NCBI RefSeq assembly: GCF_000685015.1
Contig: NZ_BAYA01000012.1
Location: forward strand, 1-64,000
Direction of reading: 5' to 3'
DNA length: 64,000 nt
From: Paraburkholderia bannensis NBRC 103871
Lineage (GTDB): Bacteria; Pseudomonadota; Gammaproteobacteria; Burkholderiales; Burkholderiaceae
Part shown: piece after piece, positions 26,411 through 36,310 of the stretch
How the letters are laid out: each line of letters begins with the position of its first letter
How positions within the stretch are numbered: position 1 is the stretch's first letter
Notes under the pieces: model-generated
The model's database searches: none
Told to the model about the DNA's origin: nothing
What the model saw: the letters and a program-made list of their open reading frames with translations, nothing else
Made by a program: the position numbers and the translations under genes

Positions 26411-27073
26411 TCAGGCATCCTTCGCAATCATGTAACCGAGGCCGCGCACGTTGCGGATCAGGTCGGCGCCGAGCTTCTTGCGCAGCGCGTGAATATAGAC
26501 CTCGACGGTATTGCTGCCGATCTCCTCGCCCCAGCCGTACATCTTTTCTTCGAGCTGGGTCTTGGAGAGCACCGCACCCGGCCGCGCGAGCAGCGCTTCG
26601 AGCAGCGCGAATTCGCGCGCGGACAGCGCGACGGGCGTGCCGTCCTGGGTCACCTGGTGCGAGGCCGGATCGAGCGTGATCGAACCGTGGCGGATCGTGG
26701 AATCGCTGCGGCCCGATTGACGGCGGATCAGCGCGCGCATGCGGGCGCCGAGTTCGTCGAGATCGAAAGGCTTGATGAGGTAATCGTCGGCGCCTGCGTC
26801 GAGACCCTTGACGCGATCGGCGACGGCGTCGCGCGCGGTGAGGATCAGCACGGGCAACGCAACGCCGCGCGCGCGCAGGGTGCGCAGCACGTCGAGACCG
26901 TCGCGCCGCGGCAGCCCGAGATCGAGCAGCATAAGGTCGTAGTTTTCGCCGCTCGCGGCCGAGAGCGCAGCCTCGCCGTCCTCGACCCAATCGACCGCAA
27001 AGCCTTCGCCGCGCAGCGCCTTGCGCACGCCTTCGGCGATCATGCGGTCATCTTCGACTAGCAGTATTCGCAT
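26411..27073 (-). CDS. OmpR-family response regulator (QseB/PmrA-like)
   Basis: This is a DNA-binding regulator of 220 residues. The receiver domain has acidic residues at 8-9, the phosphorylation site Asp51 in LLLDLGLP and Lys101 in LIKPF. The C-terminal winged helix (about 125-218) contains SAREFALLEALL and SNTVEVYIHALRKKLG, typical of QseB/PmrA/TctD relatives. The ATG at 27073 starts the receiver fold exactly; the longer frame adds ten unrelated residues. It is cotranscribed with the kinase that follows. The CTTAA repeat upstream of the nearby protease gene is a plausible target. Confidence 0.92.
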   Translation of the reverse strand: MRILLVEDDRMIAEGVRKALRGEGFAVDWVEDGEAALSAASGENYDLMLLDLGLPRRDGLDVLRTLRARGVALPVLILTARDAVADRVKGLDAGADDYLIKPFDLDELGARMRALIRRQSGRSDSTIRHGSITLDPASHQVTQDGTPVALSAREFALLEALLARPGAVLSKTQLEEKMYGWGEEIGSNTVEVYIHALRKKLGADLIRNVRGLGYMIAKDA

Positions 27074-27470
27074 CGCTATGTGATGGCTAAGCGGCGCCCG
27101 CAAGCGCCGCGTTTCGTTGATGACGATGGCTGCATTCTAGCGCCTCGCCACGGCGTTCCCTTTCAAAGCGCAGTCGGCTGGAGCGCGCGAAGCTTGCAGC
27201 CACCCTGCGCTCGCGTAACCTTTATCCACTTTTCGCCGAACTCGCGCGGATTTCACGCCAACGACGCACGCATGCCGCGCGAGGTCTTTACAATGGACGG
27301 CTTTGCGGCGCGCCATGCCGCGATGTTGATTGCGCCCTTTCATGCTGCTTCTTTTTTGCAGTGGCGCACGCATTGCGATAGCCGCGCGCCTGCAAGTTTT
27401 TTTGCCATTTTCCGCGTCCGTGCGCGCCGCGCGCGGCCCCTGCACTGCCCGCCCAATTCCAACGTTTTTC
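27074..27470. other. Divergent intergenic region, about 400 bases
   Basis: It lies between the response regulator (minus) and the PBP4-type gene (plus). Frames here are open in several registers because of high GC, including an upstream in-frame extension of the PBP4 gene, but none has a convincing start or similarity. Promoters for both flanking genes are expected. Confidence 0.4.
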
Positions 27471-29144
27471 ATGCCGCCCGTTTCGCTGTCCCGCCTACGC
27501 ACTTTCCTCCGTCCGGCGCACGCTCCGCGCTCGCGCCCTCTCGCGCTCGCCCTTGCCTGCGCCGCGCTCGCCAGCGCCTTTGCCGGCGCGCCTGCCGCCC
27601 ACGCGCAGCCCGAAGGCGCGCCGCGCCTGCCGGCCGTCAACGTCAGCACCGACCTGCCGCCGAGCGTGATGGCGGGCCTCGCGCGCGCGCACGTGCCGCT
27701 CTCGTCCGTGAGCGTGGTGATCGAGAAAGTCGGCGACCGCCAGCCGAGCCTCGCCGTCAACGCGGGCCAGCCGATGATGCCCGCGTCGACGATGAAGCTC
27801 GTCACCACCTGGAGCGGCCTCGCAATGCTGGGCGCCGACTATCGCTGGAAGACGAGCGCCTACACCGACGGCGAAGTCGATGCGAGCGGCACGCTGCACG
27901 GCAACCTCTACATCAAGGGCACGGGCGACCCGAAGCTCGTCCCCGAAGAACTCGTTGATCTCGTGCAGAAGATCCGCCAGGCGGGCGTGACGCGCATCGA
28001 AGGCGCGCTCGTGCTCGACAAGAGCGAGTTCGATCCGTCCACGCGCGACCTGCCCTCGTTCGACGGCGACGACAGCGCGCCCTATAACGTCGGCCCCGAT
28101 CCGCTGATGTACGCGTTCAAGGCGCTGTCGTTCACGTTCTCGCCGTCGCGCGAAGGCGTGGCGATCGATGTGGTGCCGCCGGTCGCGCAATGGCAGATCG
28201 ATAACCAGATTCACGAACGCGCGGGTTCCTGCGGCGGCATGCTGCCGAGCCCGCAGGTCACGCCGGGCGCGAACGGTCTCGTCACGGCGAGCTTCGCGGG
28301 CAGCTATGCGATGCGTTGCGGCGAGCGCACGCTCAACATGGCCGCGCCCGTCGATCATTCGACCTTCTTCGCCGACGGTTTCCTCGCGCTCTGGCAACAG
28401 GCGGGCGGCACCTTCGCGGGCACCACGCACGAAGGCGTCGTGCCGCCGCGCGCGCGCCTGCTGGGCGTGCACCAGAGCCCGCCGCTCGGCGACGTCGTGC
28501 ACGACATCAACAAGTTCAGCAACAACGTGATGGCGCGCAACCTGTTCCTCACGCTCGGCGCCGTTGCGGGCAAGCCGCCCGCAACCACGCAGAAGGCCGC
28601 CACCGCCGTCACCACGTTCCTGCGCCGCAACGGCCTCGCCATGCCCGAACTCGTGCTCGACAACGGCTGCGGCCTGTCGCGCGAAGAGCACATCAGCGCG
28701 CTGTCGCTCGCGAACCTGCTGCAAACGGCCAACGCGAGCCCGGTCGCGCAGGTGTTCATCGACTCGCTGCCGATCGTGGGCGTGGACGGCACCATGCGCA
28801 ACCGCCTGACCAACGCAGGCGTGGGCGGCAACGCGCACATCAAGACCGGCACGCTGCGCGACGTGCGCGCGATCGCGGGCTACGTGGCCGCCGAAAACGG
28901 CACGACCTGGATCGTCGTGAGCCTGATCAACGATCCGCGCGCCGAAGCCGCACGCGCCGCGCATGACTCGCTGCTCGAATGGGTCTACAAGGGCATGCCG
29001 GAAGAAGCGCCGGTCTACGTCGACCCGCATCCGAAGCGCTCGACCAAGGCATCGCGCGCGGGACACGCGTCGAAGCCGGTTGGGCACGTGGAACGCGTCG
29101 AATACAAGGCGACGGCGAAAAAGAAGAAACACGCCGCGCATTGA
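27471..29144 (+). CDS. dacB: D-alanyl-D-alanine carboxypeptidase/endopeptidase (PBP4 type)
   Basis: This is a periplasmic class C penicillin-binding protein that trims or opens cross-links in peptidoglycan. From ATG 27471 it has 557 residues with a signal peptide ending in AHA near residue 45. Active-site motifs are STMK (Ser106, Lys109), SNN in FSNNVMARN and KTG in HIKTGTL. The large insert between the first two motifs is the usual PBP4 domain II/III. The C-terminal 40 residues are strongly basic (Lys/Arg/His), an unusual tail that may bind anionic wall or membrane components. The open frame extends to 27330, but the extra 47 residues would delay the signal peptide. Confidence 0.9.
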   Translation: MPPVSLSRLRTFLRPAHAPRSRPLALALACAALASAFAGAPAAHAQPEGAPRLPAVNVSTDLPPSVMAGLARAHVPLSSVSVVIEKVGDRQPSLAVNAGQPMMPASTMKLVTTWSGLAMLGADYRWKTSAYTDGEVDASGTLHGNLYIKGTGDPKLVPEELVDLVQKIRQAGVTRIEGALVLDKSEFDPSTRDLPSFDGDDSAPYNVGPDPLMYAFKALSFTFSPSREGVAIDVVPPVAQWQIDNQIHERAGSCGGMLPSPQVTPGANGLVTASFAGSYAMRCGERTLNMAAPVDHSTFFADGFLALWQQAGGTFAGTTHEGVVPPRARLLGVHQSPPLGDVVHDINKFSNNVMARNLFLTLGAVAGKPPATTQKAATAVTTFLRRNGLAMPELVLDNGCGLSREEHISALSLANLLQTANASPVAQVFIDSLPIVGVDGTMRNRLTNAGVGGNAHIKTGTLRDVRAIAGYVAAENGTTWIVVSLINDPRAEAARAAHDSLLEWVYKGMPEEAPVYVDPHPKRSTKASRAGHASKPVGHVERVEYKATAKKKKHAAH

Positions 29145-29497
29145 TGCACGACGGCGTGGCGGGCGCGCTCCCGTCACGCATTCAGATTGGCCGGCTTTTT
29201 GACGTCTTCAAGCTGCATTGAGGGCGCTCAAAAGCCGCGCAAAAACCTCACAGCGCCGCCGCGACAGATCGGCTCGCGGCGCATCCGTGGTCTCTCCCCT
29301 CGAAGTTTTCCTCTAGCAAAGCCCCAAGCGTCGCGTGCGTGAGGCGTGTACCCTGACGGGCACAGTCTGGCTAGCGCGACATACAACTCTTACGCGCGCC
29401 GACGTCCGCATCAGACGGACACCACAACGAGATAAACGAGACAACACCGCCGCGCTGGCAGACCAGCGCCGCCCACGGGACAAGGAGGACGACGTTC
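29145..29497. other. Intergenic region, 353 bases
   Basis: I see no gene, repeat or terminator with a T-run here. It should contain the promoter of the fatty acid hydroxylase gene; an AAGGAGG ribosome binding site closes the region at 29483-29489. Confidence 0.4.
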
Positions 29498-30436
29498 GTG
29501 CAGTTCGACGCTGAATGGCTGCTGCTCGCGCTCGCGCCCGTGTTCCTCGCCTGCATCGGCTGGGAGGCCTGGCATTTCGCCCGCACGCGCCCCGGCGCCG
29601 CGCTCTACAGCTGGCCCGACACGCTCTGCAACGCCGCCCTCGCGCTCATGCATCAAGGCGCCGACAAGCTCGCCTGGCTCGTCGCCATTCCGGTTTATAC
29701 GTGGGTCTATCACCATTGGCGCCTGCTCGACTGGCAGCCCGGTTTTCTCGCCTGGCTCGCGCTGTTCGTGGCGCAAGACCTGCTCTATTACGTGTTCCAT
29801 CGCGCCAGCCATCGCGTGCGCTGGCTGTGGGCCGCACACGTCGTCCACCATTCTTCGGGACGCCTGAATCTTTCGACGGCGTTTCGCCAGAGCCTCATGT
29901 ATCCGGTCGCGGGCATGTGGATGTTCTGGATTCCGCTGGCCGTGCTCGGTTTTCCGCCGATGCAGATTGTCGGCATCGTGCTCGTCAATCTCGCGTTCCA
30001 GTTTTTCGTGCATACGCAGGCGATCGGCAAACTCGGCTGGCTCGAATACGTGATCAATACGCCGTCGATGCATCGCGTCCATCACGCGCGCAACGATCGC
30101 TATATCGACCGCAATTACGCAGGCGTGCTGGCGATCTGGGACCGGCTGTTCGGCAGCTATGTCGAGGAAGACGCGCACGAGCCGCCCGTGTACGGCATCG
30201 TCAAACCGCTCGATACCTACAACCCGCTCAAGGCGAGCTTTCACGAATGGATCGCGATGGCGCGCGACTGCGCGCGCATGCCCAATGCGCGCACGCGAAT
30301 TGCTGCGCTGTTCGCGCCGCCCGACTGGTGCGCACGATGGGATGCACAGCGTGATTCAAATCGCATGCAGCAACGAACCCCATCCACGGTGACGGAAAAC
30401 AACACCGAGGGTGACCTCGGGTCGCGCAAGACCTGA
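29498..30436 (+). CDS. Fatty acid hydroxylase / sterol desaturase family membrane protein
   Basis: This is a diiron integral-membrane oxygenase of 312 residues. The eight-histidine signature is complete: HxxxH at 101-105 (HRASH), HxxHH at 114-118 (HVVHH) and HxxHH at 192-196 (HRVHH), embedded in four or more hydrophobic segments. Bacterial members hydroxylate or desaturate fatty acids, hopanoid-like or carotenoid lipids; the substrate cannot be told here. The start is a GTG at 29498, decided by a strong AAGGAGG 8-9 bases upstream. The hydrophilic C-terminal 40 residues are probably cytoplasmic. Confidence 0.88.
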   Translation: MQFDAEWLLLALAPVFLACIGWEAWHFARTRPGAALYSWPDTLCNAALALMHQGADKLAWLVAIPVYTWVYHHWRLLDWQPGFLAWLALFVAQDLLYYVFHRASHRVRWLWAAHVVHHSSGRLNLSTAFRQSLMYPVAGMWMFWIPLAVLGFPPMQIVGIVLVNLAFQFFVHTQAIGKLGWLEYVINTPSMHRVHHARNDRYIDRNYAGVLAIWDRLFGSYVEEDAHEPPVYGIVKPLDTYNPLKASFHEWIAMARDCARMPNARTRIAALFAPPDWCARWDAQRDSNRMQQRTPSTVTENNTEGDLGSRKT

Positions 30437-30680
30437 GAGATTGCGTAGGCTGTTGGCCACAGCCCGGGGATCTACGCAAAACATAACAGCGATGCGCGGC
30501 CAGTATCGCGATGCAGTTCGCGTGGACGATGCACGGCAATCCGGCAGCAGCGGGTTCGGGACAGCCTCGAAGCCCGCCCGCCGCCTCAAGAACCCGTCGA
30601 CATCGACGTAAAAGAAACAAGCAGAAATAGGCATCAACGCAGTGGCGACACCGGCCACACATAGAGGAGATGAAGTGAAT

Positions 30681-32060
30681 ATGAAGCACCAAGCACCGAG
30701 ACACCGTACGATGCTGCGCGCCACCCAGATCGCCCTCGCGAGCGCGGCTTTCGCGCTCCTCGCCGCCTGTGGCGGCGGCAGCAGCGGCGACAACAATTCC
30801 AGCGCCACGCCGCCGTCGGGCACCAAGCTGCAAGTGGTGGCATTCGGCACGAGCCTGAGCGATGCAGGCACCTACTCCGAGCAGATCGCGCCGGGCTTCG
30901 GCGGCGGCCGCTTCACGACCAACCCCGGCGAAGTCTGGACGCAGAAGGTCTCCGAATACTTCGGCAATACGCTGAGCCCCGCCTTCGAAGGCGGCTTCGG
31001 CCTGCCGCTGACGGCCACGGGCGGTCTCGACTACGCCCAGGGCGGCGCACTGGTCGCCACCGGCGGCGTGAACAACACGAGCGTGGCGATTCCCACCGCG
31101 AGCGAGCAGCCGGTCACGTGGCAGCTGCAGCAATACCTGGCGCAGCACGGCAGCTTCAATGCGGGCCAGCTCGTGCTGGTCGAAGGCGGCGCGAACGAAA
31201 TCCTCGGCCTCGTCGACAACAGCGCGGCGGGTCTCGTGGCCTTCGGCAAGGCGCTGGCAGCCAGCAGCTATTCGACGCTCGCGACCAACACGACGGTGCA
31301 GCAGACCATCGTGACGGGCCTCGTGCAGCAAGGCTTCTCGGCGGCGCAGGCGCAGGCGCTGTTCCCGGCGGCCCTGCTGCTGCAAGTGATCAAGAGCGAC
31401 GCCAACGCGAGCACCGATTTCGCTTCGGTGGTGCCGATCCTCACTGCCGCAGGCCAGCTGGCCAACCTCGTCAACACGCAGATCGCGGGCACGCCGAAGG
31501 TGGCCGTCGTGACCGTGCCGGACATCGGCAAGACGCCGGCTGCACTCGCCGTCGACGCGGCTGTCAGCGCCACGCCGGGCTCGTCGGGCGCGCCCGACCA
31601 GGCGCTCTCGCTGATCACGGCGGCCTACAACCTGACGCTGATCCAGGGTCTGTCGACCTCGATCGCCGCGAAGAAGGTCGTGCTCGTCGATACGTACTCG
31701 TGGCTCGACCAGTCGATCGCGAACGCGGCCAGCCTCGGCTTCACGGTGACCAACACGGGCACGGCGTGCAACCTGACGCTGATGCAGCAGAACGCGACCA
31801 ACTATGCGCTGGCGAATCCGTCGGTGCTGGGTCTGCCGGCCGGCACTTCGCAGGCCGTCATCAACGCCGCGGCGGCCGTGTACGGCTCGAACTTCGCATC
31901 GTCGCTGTTCTGCTCGCCGCAGACGCTGACGACGGCCAACGCGCCGACGACCTATATGTTCGCCGACCAGGTGCACCCGACCACGGCGCTGCACGCGCAG
32001 TTCGCCAACTACGTCGAGACGCAACTGGCGGCAGCTGGCATCGGCAAGGCACCGCAATAA
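30681..32060 (+). CDS. GDSL/SGNH-type lipase-esterase lipoprotein with altered GDS motif
   Basis: The product has 459 residues, with a signal peptide and lipobox LLAAC giving an acylated Cys30, so it is probably anchored in the outer membrane. The block I motif is FGTSLSD (55-61): the nucleophile Ser58 is kept but the usual Asp of GDS is Thr57. Block III reads GGANE instead of GxND. The C-terminal DxxH (Asp429, His432 in ADQVHPTT) is intact. It resembles secreted esterases of the group and probably cleaves ester bonds of lipids outside the cytoplasm. The ATG at 30681 has GAGGAG about 10 bases upstream. It is monocistronic with a terminator. Confidence 0.82.
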   Translation: MKHQAPRHRTMLRATQIALASAAFALLAACGGGSSGDNNSSATPPSGTKLQVVAFGTSLSDAGTYSEQIAPGFGGGRFTTNPGEVWTQKVSEYFGNTLSPAFEGGFGLPLTATGGLDYAQGGALVATGGVNNTSVAIPTASEQPVTWQLQQYLAQHGSFNAGQLVLVEGGANEILGLVDNSAAGLVAFGKALAASSYSTLATNTTVQQTIVTGLVQQGFSAAQAQALFPAALLLQVIKSDANASTDFASVVPILTAAGQLANLVNTQIAGTPKVAVVTVPDIGKTPAALAVDAAVSATPGSSGAPDQALSLITAAYNLTLIQGLSTSIAAKKVVLVDTYSWLDQSIANAASLGFTVTNTGTACNLTLMQQNATNYALANPSVLGLPAGTSQAVINAAAAVYGSNFASSLFCSPQTLTTANAPTTYMFADQVHPTTALHAQFANYVETQLAAAGIGKAPQ

Positions 32061-32116
32061 GGCTCGCAGTAAGACTCACTGCAAAGCCGATCGCGCAGGT
32101 TCGCCCTGCGCAAAAC

Positions 32117-32155
32117 AAAACACCCCACGCGCCTTGCGGCCGTGGGGTGTTTTTC
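32117..32155. terminator. Bidirectional rho-independent terminator
   Basis: AACACCCCACG pairs with CGTGGGGTGTT around an 11-base loop and is flanked by TTTT on both strands. It separates the convergent esterase and Sua5 genes. Confidence 0.88.
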
Positions 32156-32175
32156 ATGGGGAGCGCGACGTCGAG

Positions 32176-33225
32176 TCAGTCCTGCTGTTGCTCGAAGGCC
32201 GCCGCCGCGCGACCGAGACGGTCGTTCACGGCGATCCATTCGATCGTCTCCGGCAGCTTCTCGATGAGAATGCGCGTGACGTTCGCGCGGTCGAGTGCGC
32301 GCAGCAGGCTGTACAGCTCACGCGCATAGACCTGGGGCTCTTCGGGCGCGGCCACGAAATGCACGTTGGCCGCACTCGCCCACGCCTGTGCGCTCGAAAC
32401 CCGCGCAACCAGCGCAACCGTCTCGCCTGCGTCGCGCGCAGCGGCCAGCATCGGCTCAAGCGCACCGAACGGCAGCAGCGCGAGCGGCGTGCGCGGCGCG
32501 TAGTGCGCCTTGAGCGTGCCCGAGGCGCGCGGCGCGGTCGCGTCCGACCCATCGGGCAGGCGCGGCGCTTCGCCCAGCACGCGCGCGATATCGTGCGGGC
32601 TCACGTGACCGGGACGCAGCAGCGCCGGAAAGCCGCGCGAGAGATCGAGAATCGTCGATTCGATGCCGACGTCGCACGCGCCGCCGTCGAGCACATGCAC
32701 CGTCGCGCCGAACTCGTCGCGTACGTGCTGCGCCGTGGTCGGGCTCACGTGGCCGAAGCGGTTCGCCGACGGCGCCGCAACGCCGCCGTGGCCCCCGCGT
32801 CGCTGCGAGAACGCCGCGAGCAGGCGCTGCGCGACCGGATGCGACGGGCAGCGCAGGCCCACCGAATCCTGACCGCCGCTCACTGCATCGGGAATGCGCG
32901 CGTGGCGCTTCACGATCAGCGTGAGCGGGCCGGGCCAGAAGGCATCGACGAGTTTTTGCGCCGCTTGCGGCCAGTCGGCGGCCCAGTACGTCGGGTCGCC
33001 GCCGGGCGGCAGATGGACGATCACCGGATGGTTGGCCGGTCGGCCCTTGGCGGCATAGATGCGCGCGACGGCCTCGGGCGAAGCCGCATCGCCGCCGAGG
33101 CCATAGACGGTCTCGGTGGGAAACGCGACCAGTTCGCCCGCGTCGAGCAACGCGGCGGCCTGGTCGATTTCGGCGTCCGTCGGGTGCGGATCCAGACGAT
33201 GCGGCGCGTTCTGCTGATCGGACAT
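32176..33225 (-). CDS. L-threonylcarbamoyladenylate synthase (Sua5 form)
   Basis: This cytoplasmic enzyme makes threonylcarbamoyl-AMP from threonine, bicarbonate and ATP, the first step of tRNA t6A37 modification. It has 349 residues. The N-terminal YrdC domain (about 15-205) has VAFPTETVYGLGGDA, AAKGRPANHP and the PSANRFGHVSPT motif. The C-terminal Sua5 domain follows after the linker PRASGTLKAHYAPRTPL. The two-domain form is the Sua5 rather than short TsaC type. I prefer ATG 33225; an alternative start at 33237 adds four residues. It is the last gene of the pgk-pyk-fba-pur block, 13 bases after purK. Confidence 0.92.
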   Translation of the reverse strand: MSDQQNAPHRLDPHPTDAEIDQAAALLDAGELVAFPTETVYGLGGDAASPEAVARIYAAKGRPANHPVIVHLPPGGDPTYWAADWPQAAQKLVDAFWPGPLTLIVKRHARIPDAVSGGQDSVGLRCPSHPVAQRLLAAFSQRRGGHGGVAAPSANRFGHVSPTTAQHVRDEFGATVHVLDGGACDVGIESTILDLSRGFPALLRPGHVSPHDIARVLGEAPRLPDGSDATAPRASGTLKAHYAPRTPLALLPFGALEPMLAAARDAGETVALVARVSSAQAWASAANVHFVAAPEEPQVYARELYSLLRALDRANVTRILIEKLPETIEWIAVNDRLGRAAAAFEQQQD

Positions 33226-33238
33226 TTCGTTGTCCAAC

Positions 33239-34456
33239 TCAGCTCGTGACGATGTGCAGCAGGCGCGCGCAATCGCGGGCAGCCGTGCGCGCTTCGTCGA
33301 GCGTGGGCGCGGTGAAGTTCACATGGCCCATCTTGCGGCCCGGGCGTGCGTCTTCCTTGCCGTACAGATGCAGGCGCGCAGCCGGCATCGCCGCGACCTG
33401 ATCCCAGGGCGGCGTGATCGGCGCGGCGCCCTTCTGGGCCTTCGCCTCACCGGCACCTGCCGGGAACCACACATCGCCGAGGATGTTGAGCATCACGGCC
33501 GGCGAGTGCTGGCGCGTGTCGCCGAGCGGCATGCCCGTCATCGCGCGCACCTGCTGCTCGAACTGGCTCGTGGCGCACGCATCGGTCGTGTAGTGACCCG
33601 AGTTGTGCGGCCGCGGCGCCATTTCGTTGGCGACCATCGAACCGTCTTCGAGGATGAAGAACTCCACGCACAGCACGCCCACGTACCCGAGCTTCGCGGC
33701 GATCTGCAGCGCGGCCTGCTGGGCCTGCTGCACGAGCGCGTCGCTGGCGTCCGGCGCAGGCACGATGGTGTGCGAGAGCACGCCGTTGCGGTGCGTGTTC
33801 TGCGCGAGCGGATACACCACGGCGGCGCCGTTCGCGCCGCGCGCGATCAGCGCGCTCACTTCGAACTTGAGCGGCAGGCGCTTTTCCAGCACGCAGGGCA
33901 CGCCGCCGAGCGACGCATGCGCTTCGCGCACTTCGTCGGCGTTGGTCACGCGGATCTGGCCTTTGCCGTCGTAGCCCATGCGCGCGGTCTTGAGAATGCC
34001 GGGCAGCACGGCGGCGAGCGTCGTGTCGTCGATGGCGGCAAGCGCCTGCGACGATTCGATCACCACATGCGGCGCGACCGGCACGCCCGACGATTCGATG
34101 AAGCGCTTTTCGGCGATGCGGTCTTGCGCGATGGCCACGCAACGGCCGGCGGGGCTCACAAAGGTGGATTTGGCGAGCGCGTCGAGGCTCGCGGCAGGCA
34201 CGTTCTCGAATTCGGTCGAGATGGCCGCGCACAGGCGCGCGAGTTCGGTCAGGCCGGCCTCGTCGTCGTAGGCGGCGCAGATGTGGCGGTCGGCCACGGT
34301 GCCTGCGGGACTCGTCGCATCGGGATCGAGCACGGCGACGCGGTAGCCCATCGCCTGAGCGGCAAAACAGAACATGCGGCCAAGCTGGCCGCCACCCACC
34401 ATGCCCAGCCAGGCGCCGGGCAGGATCGGTGAAACCGGAGAGTTGTCAGGAGTCAT
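33239..34456 (-). CDS. purK: N5-carboxyaminoimidazole ribonucleotide synthase
   Basis: This ATP-grasp enzyme carboxylates AIR to N5-CAIR in purine synthesis. It has 405 residues. The N-terminal Rossmann-like GMVGGGQLGRM motif, the TARMGYDGKGQ lysine loop, the ECR-like VLEKRLPLKFEVS strand and the MAPRPHNSGHYT active-site motif are all present. It works directly with PurE, encoded 147 bases upstream on the same strand, and is followed by the Sua5 gene. Confidence 0.96.
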   Translation of the reverse strand: MTPDNSPVSPILPGAWLGMVGGGQLGRMFCFAAQAMGYRVAVLDPDATSPAGTVADRHICAAYDDEAGLTELARLCAAISTEFENVPAASLDALAKSTFVSPAGRCVAIAQDRIAEKRFIESSGVPVAPHVVIESSQALAAIDDTTLAAVLPGILKTARMGYDGKGQIRVTNADEVREAHASLGGVPCVLEKRLPLKFEVSALIARGANGAAVVYPLAQNTHRNGVLSHTIVPAPDASDALVQQAQQAALQIAAKLGYVGVLCVEFFILEDGSMVANEMAPRPHNSGHYTTDACATSQFEQQVRAMTGMPLGDTRQHSPAVMLNILGDVWFPAGAGEAKAQKGAAPITPPWDQVAAMPAARLHLYGKEDARPGRKMGHVNFTAPTLDEARTAARDCARLLHIVTS

Positions 34457-34603
34457 CTTCGTGGTCGGTCACGGCTGGCCGCGGCGCGTGGGGGCGCGTC
34501 GCACGGGCCAGACCGGGGTTTAACGTCGGCACGGGCAGCTTAGAGCAATTCGTATTGCGTAATGCGTATTGCGTTACGCGCCGCCCGCGCCGACGACGGG
34601 CGC

Positions 34604-35134
<531 letters not shown>

Positions 35135-35175
35135 TGTGCTTCCTTCTTCCCTCTAAATGCTTTACGCGAGCCTGC

Positions 35176-36066
35176 TTAAGCCAGCTTCTGGCCGGTCAGG
35201 CGCTCCAGCGCTTCCTGGTACTTGGCCGAGGTCTTCTCGACGACTTCGTCGGGCAGCTTCGGCGCCGGCGGCTCTTTCTTCCAGTCCTGGGTTTCGAGCC
35301 AGTCGCGCACGAACTGCTTGTCGAACGACGGCGGGTTCGAGCCCACTTCGTACTGGTCGGCCGGCCAGAAACGCGACGAGTCGGCAGTAAGCGCCTCGTC
35401 CATCAGGAACAGCTGGCCGTTGTTGTCCAGACCGAATTCGAACTTGGTGTCGGCGATGATGATGCCGCGCGTGGCCGCGTAGTCGGCGGCTTCCTTGTAC
35501 AGCTTGATCGAGATTTCCTTGATGGTGCGCGACAGCTCGGTGCCGATGCGGCGCTCCATGTCTTCGTAGGTGATGTTCTCGTCGTGATGGCCCATTTCGG
35601 CCTTGGCTGCCGGCGTGAAGATCGGCTCGGGCAGCTTCTGCGCGTTTTGCAGGCCTTCGGGCAGCTGCACGCCGCACACGGCGCCGGTTGCCTGATAGTC
35701 CTTCCAGCCGCTGCCGGCCAGATAGCCGCGCACCACGGCTTCGACGAGGATCGGCTCAAGGCGCTTGACCACGACCGCGCGGCCCTTGACCTGCTCGACC
35801 TCGTCGGCGGCGACGACGGTTTCCGGCGCGACGCCCGTGAGGTGGTTCGGCACGACGTGCTTGAGCTTTTCGAACCAGAAGTCAGCCATCTGGTTGAGCA
35901 CCTCGCCCTTGCGCGGAATCGGCTCGCCCATGATCACGTCGAACGCCGACAGGCGGTCGGTCGTGACGATCAGCAGCTTGTCGGTGCCCACGGCATAGTT
36001 GTCGCGGACCTTGCCGCGGCCGAGAAGCGGCAGCGAGCGGAGCGTGGATTCGTAGAGGGTAGACAT
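35176..36066 (-). CDS. purC: SAICAR synthetase
   Basis: This enzyme condenses CAIR with aspartate using ATP to form SAICAR. It has 296 residues, the long form common in betaproteobacteria. Visible motifs are LLGRGKVRDNYAVG, TDRLSAFDVIMGEPIP, the RGYLAGSGWKDYQ segment and IADTKFEFGLD. It lies upstream of purE on the same strand and downstream of fba after a terminator, so it probably has its own promoter in the 36067-36196 gap. Confidence 0.97.
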   Translation of the reverse strand: MSTLYESTLRSLPLLGRGKVRDNYAVGTDKLLIVTTDRLSAFDVIMGEPIPRKGEVLNQMADFWFEKLKHVVPNHLTGVAPETVVAADEVEQVKGRAVVVKRLEPILVEAVVRGYLAGSGWKDYQATGAVCGVQLPEGLQNAQKLPEPIFTPAAKAEMGHHDENITYEDMERRIGTELSRTIKEISIKLYKEAADYAATRGIIIADTKFEFGLDNNGQLFLMDEALTADSSRFWPADQYEVGSNPPSFDKQFVRDWLETQDWKKEPPAPKLPDEVVEKTSAKYQEALERLTGQKLA

Positions 36067-36196
36067 CGTCGTGATTCGCTAAAAAGACAGTTCGAGGACT
36101 ATCGAAACAGAAGGCGGAACCCCGGCCTGCGATGGAAGCTGAAGGCGGAATTCTGAAGGTATTGCGAGGGTAAACCAAAAACCAGCAAAAACCAGC

Positions 36197-36246
36197 AAAA
36201 AAGCACGTCGCCGTCCCCCGAAACAGGCGGATACGGCGACGTTTTT
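36197..36246 (-). terminator. Rho-independent terminator after fba
   Basis: On the minus strand ACGTCGCCGT pairs with ACGGCGACGT around an 18-base loop and is followed by GC then six T. The plus strand also ends in TTTTT after the stem. Confidence 0.8.
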
Positions 36247-36310
36247 GTCTCGCCGCGGGCGCCCGGCCACCAAGCCGCGCCCCCGCAGATCAAGGCGGGT
36301 TGGTACGAAC

